Origin: Nitrospira sp.
GTDB lineage: Bacteria; Nitrospirota; Nitrospiria; Nitrospirales; Nitrospiraceae
DNA length: 5,822 nucleotides
Direction of reading: 5' to 3'
Assembly (NCBI GenBank): GCA_025935475.1
Contig: JAICVE010000200.1
Span: 1-5,822, forward strand
A program made the translations under genes and the position numbers. Shown here piece by piece: positions 5,400 through 5,822 of this stretch. The notes under the pieces are model-generated. The model was not told the DNA's origin, ran no database searches, and saw nothing but the letters and a program-made list of their open reading frames with translations. Position 1 is the stretch's first letter; every line of letters begins with the position of its first letter.

Positions 5400-5822
5400 T
5401 CAAGTAATTCGAATCCGGCGCGTGATCTGCCCATTGCTCTCCCAGTAGGTGCGCTTCTTCGCTATGACGGGATCACTCATGGCTGGTTGTATCTGCCCGT
5501 CTCTGTCGATGGCCCGCGAAGTGATGGCGTGCTCGCCCGCCGCGGCATTCTCCCAATCCAAGTGCCAGAACTTCCACGCGAACTCCTGTTCCTGTCCACG
5601 ATCAATGGTGGCCGCGCGCCATGGTCCGTCATCGATGCGAACATCCACACGTTGGATTGGCCTGCCCCAGGCCGCACCATAAATTCGATGCATTCCGTCC
5701 TTTTTGGTGACCTTTACCGTGACGGATTTCAGTAAGGCCGGCCCGACCGTCTTTTGCGTCCACACTACTGTCCCATTTTCGCGCGGCTCTTCACGAATCG
5801 TGACATAGTCCTTGGCCATGAA
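5400..5822 (-). CDS. Sulfite-oxidase-family molybdoenzyme, C-terminal dimerisation domain (runs off right edge)
   Basis: The visible 140 residues match the immunoglobulin-like Mo-co dimerisation domain that ends sulfite-oxidase-family proteins. The order, counting from the Met codon at 5819-5817, is MAKDYVTIREE (1-11), VGPALLKS, YGAAWGRPIQRVDVRIDDGPWRAA (47-70), FAWKFWHLDW (80-89), GEHAITSRAIDRDGQIQPAMSD (95-116) and TYWESNGQITRRIRI (124-138). The window shows a Phe codon before that Met, and family members carry FM.RDYVTIREE inside the protein, so the Met is internal and the gene continues beyond the edge. The catalytic molybdopterin domain with its cysteine ligand is therefore not visible. 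Members oxidise sulfite or reduce related substrates, usually in the periplasm; which one applies cannot be told here. Numbering is internal only. Confidence 0.88.
   Translation of the reverse strand, partial: FMAKDYVTIREEPRENGTVVWTQKTVGPALLKSVTVKVTKKDGMHRIYGAAWGRPIQRVDVRIDDGPWRAATIDRGQEQEFAWKFWHLDWENAAAGEHAITSRAIDRDGQIQPAMSDPVIAKKRTYWESNGQITRRIRIT

Noticed and set aside
5196..5735. Plus-strand open frame of 179 codons
   Set aside because: It overlaps the STAS-like gene end and runs antisense to the sulfite-oxidase-family domain; neither its start nor its sequence is convincing.
1..5822. tRNA, rRNA, CRISPR array, insertion sequence or phage genes
   Set aside because: No cloverleaf-like or rRNA-like stretch, no regularly spaced repeats outside the coding repeat, and no transposase, integrase or terminal inverted repeats were seen.

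Overview
The window is ordinary protein-coding chromosome of a Gram-negative bacterium. It carries parts or all of eight protein genes and no RNA gene, insertion sequence or CRISPR array. The outer-membrane lipid A deacylase-like gene at the left edge implies an outer membrane. The mixture of a YciH/SUI1 factor, an Ap4A-phosphorylase-like protein, small lineage-specific secreted or tail-anchored proteins and a sulfite-oxidase-family enzyme is reminiscent of Nitrospira (Nitrospirota). That taxonomic guess rests on gene style only and is not proven by anything here.

Left half, minus strand (1-2804). Read in transcription order these are an ATP adenylyltransferase/Ap4A phosphorylase homologue, a YciH/SUI1 translation factor, a short-chain dehydrogenase/reductase, and the 5' part of a PagL-like lipid A deacylase that runs off the left edge. 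Gaps of about 70-210 bases separate them, so they may be several transcripts rather than one tight operon. The PagL-like gene is open at the window edge and is easy to miss; it starts with GTG at 472.

Middle (2805-4358). A small secreted protein on the plus strand is made of three tandem ~31-residue repeats, each with a CX6C cysteine pair. It is divergent from the Ap4A gene and convergent with a SAM-dependent methyltransferase gene on the minus strand. The methyltransferase ribosome-binding site lies in the arm of a perfect inverted repeat.

Right (4359-5822). A tail-anchored coiled-coil protein is followed by a candidate rho-independent terminator. Next come a SpoIIAA/STAS-like single-domain protein with a leader hairpin and, on the minus strand, the C-terminal dimerisation domain of a sulfite-oxidase-family molybdoenzyme whose catalytic part lies beyond the right edge.

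No single coherent new system is evident. The most distinctive items are the triple CX6C repeat protein, the rearranged HKQLH active-site motif in the Ap4A phosphorylase homologue, the SDR that has Ala where the catalytic Ser is expected, and the hairpin that would sequester the methyltransferase ribosome-binding site.
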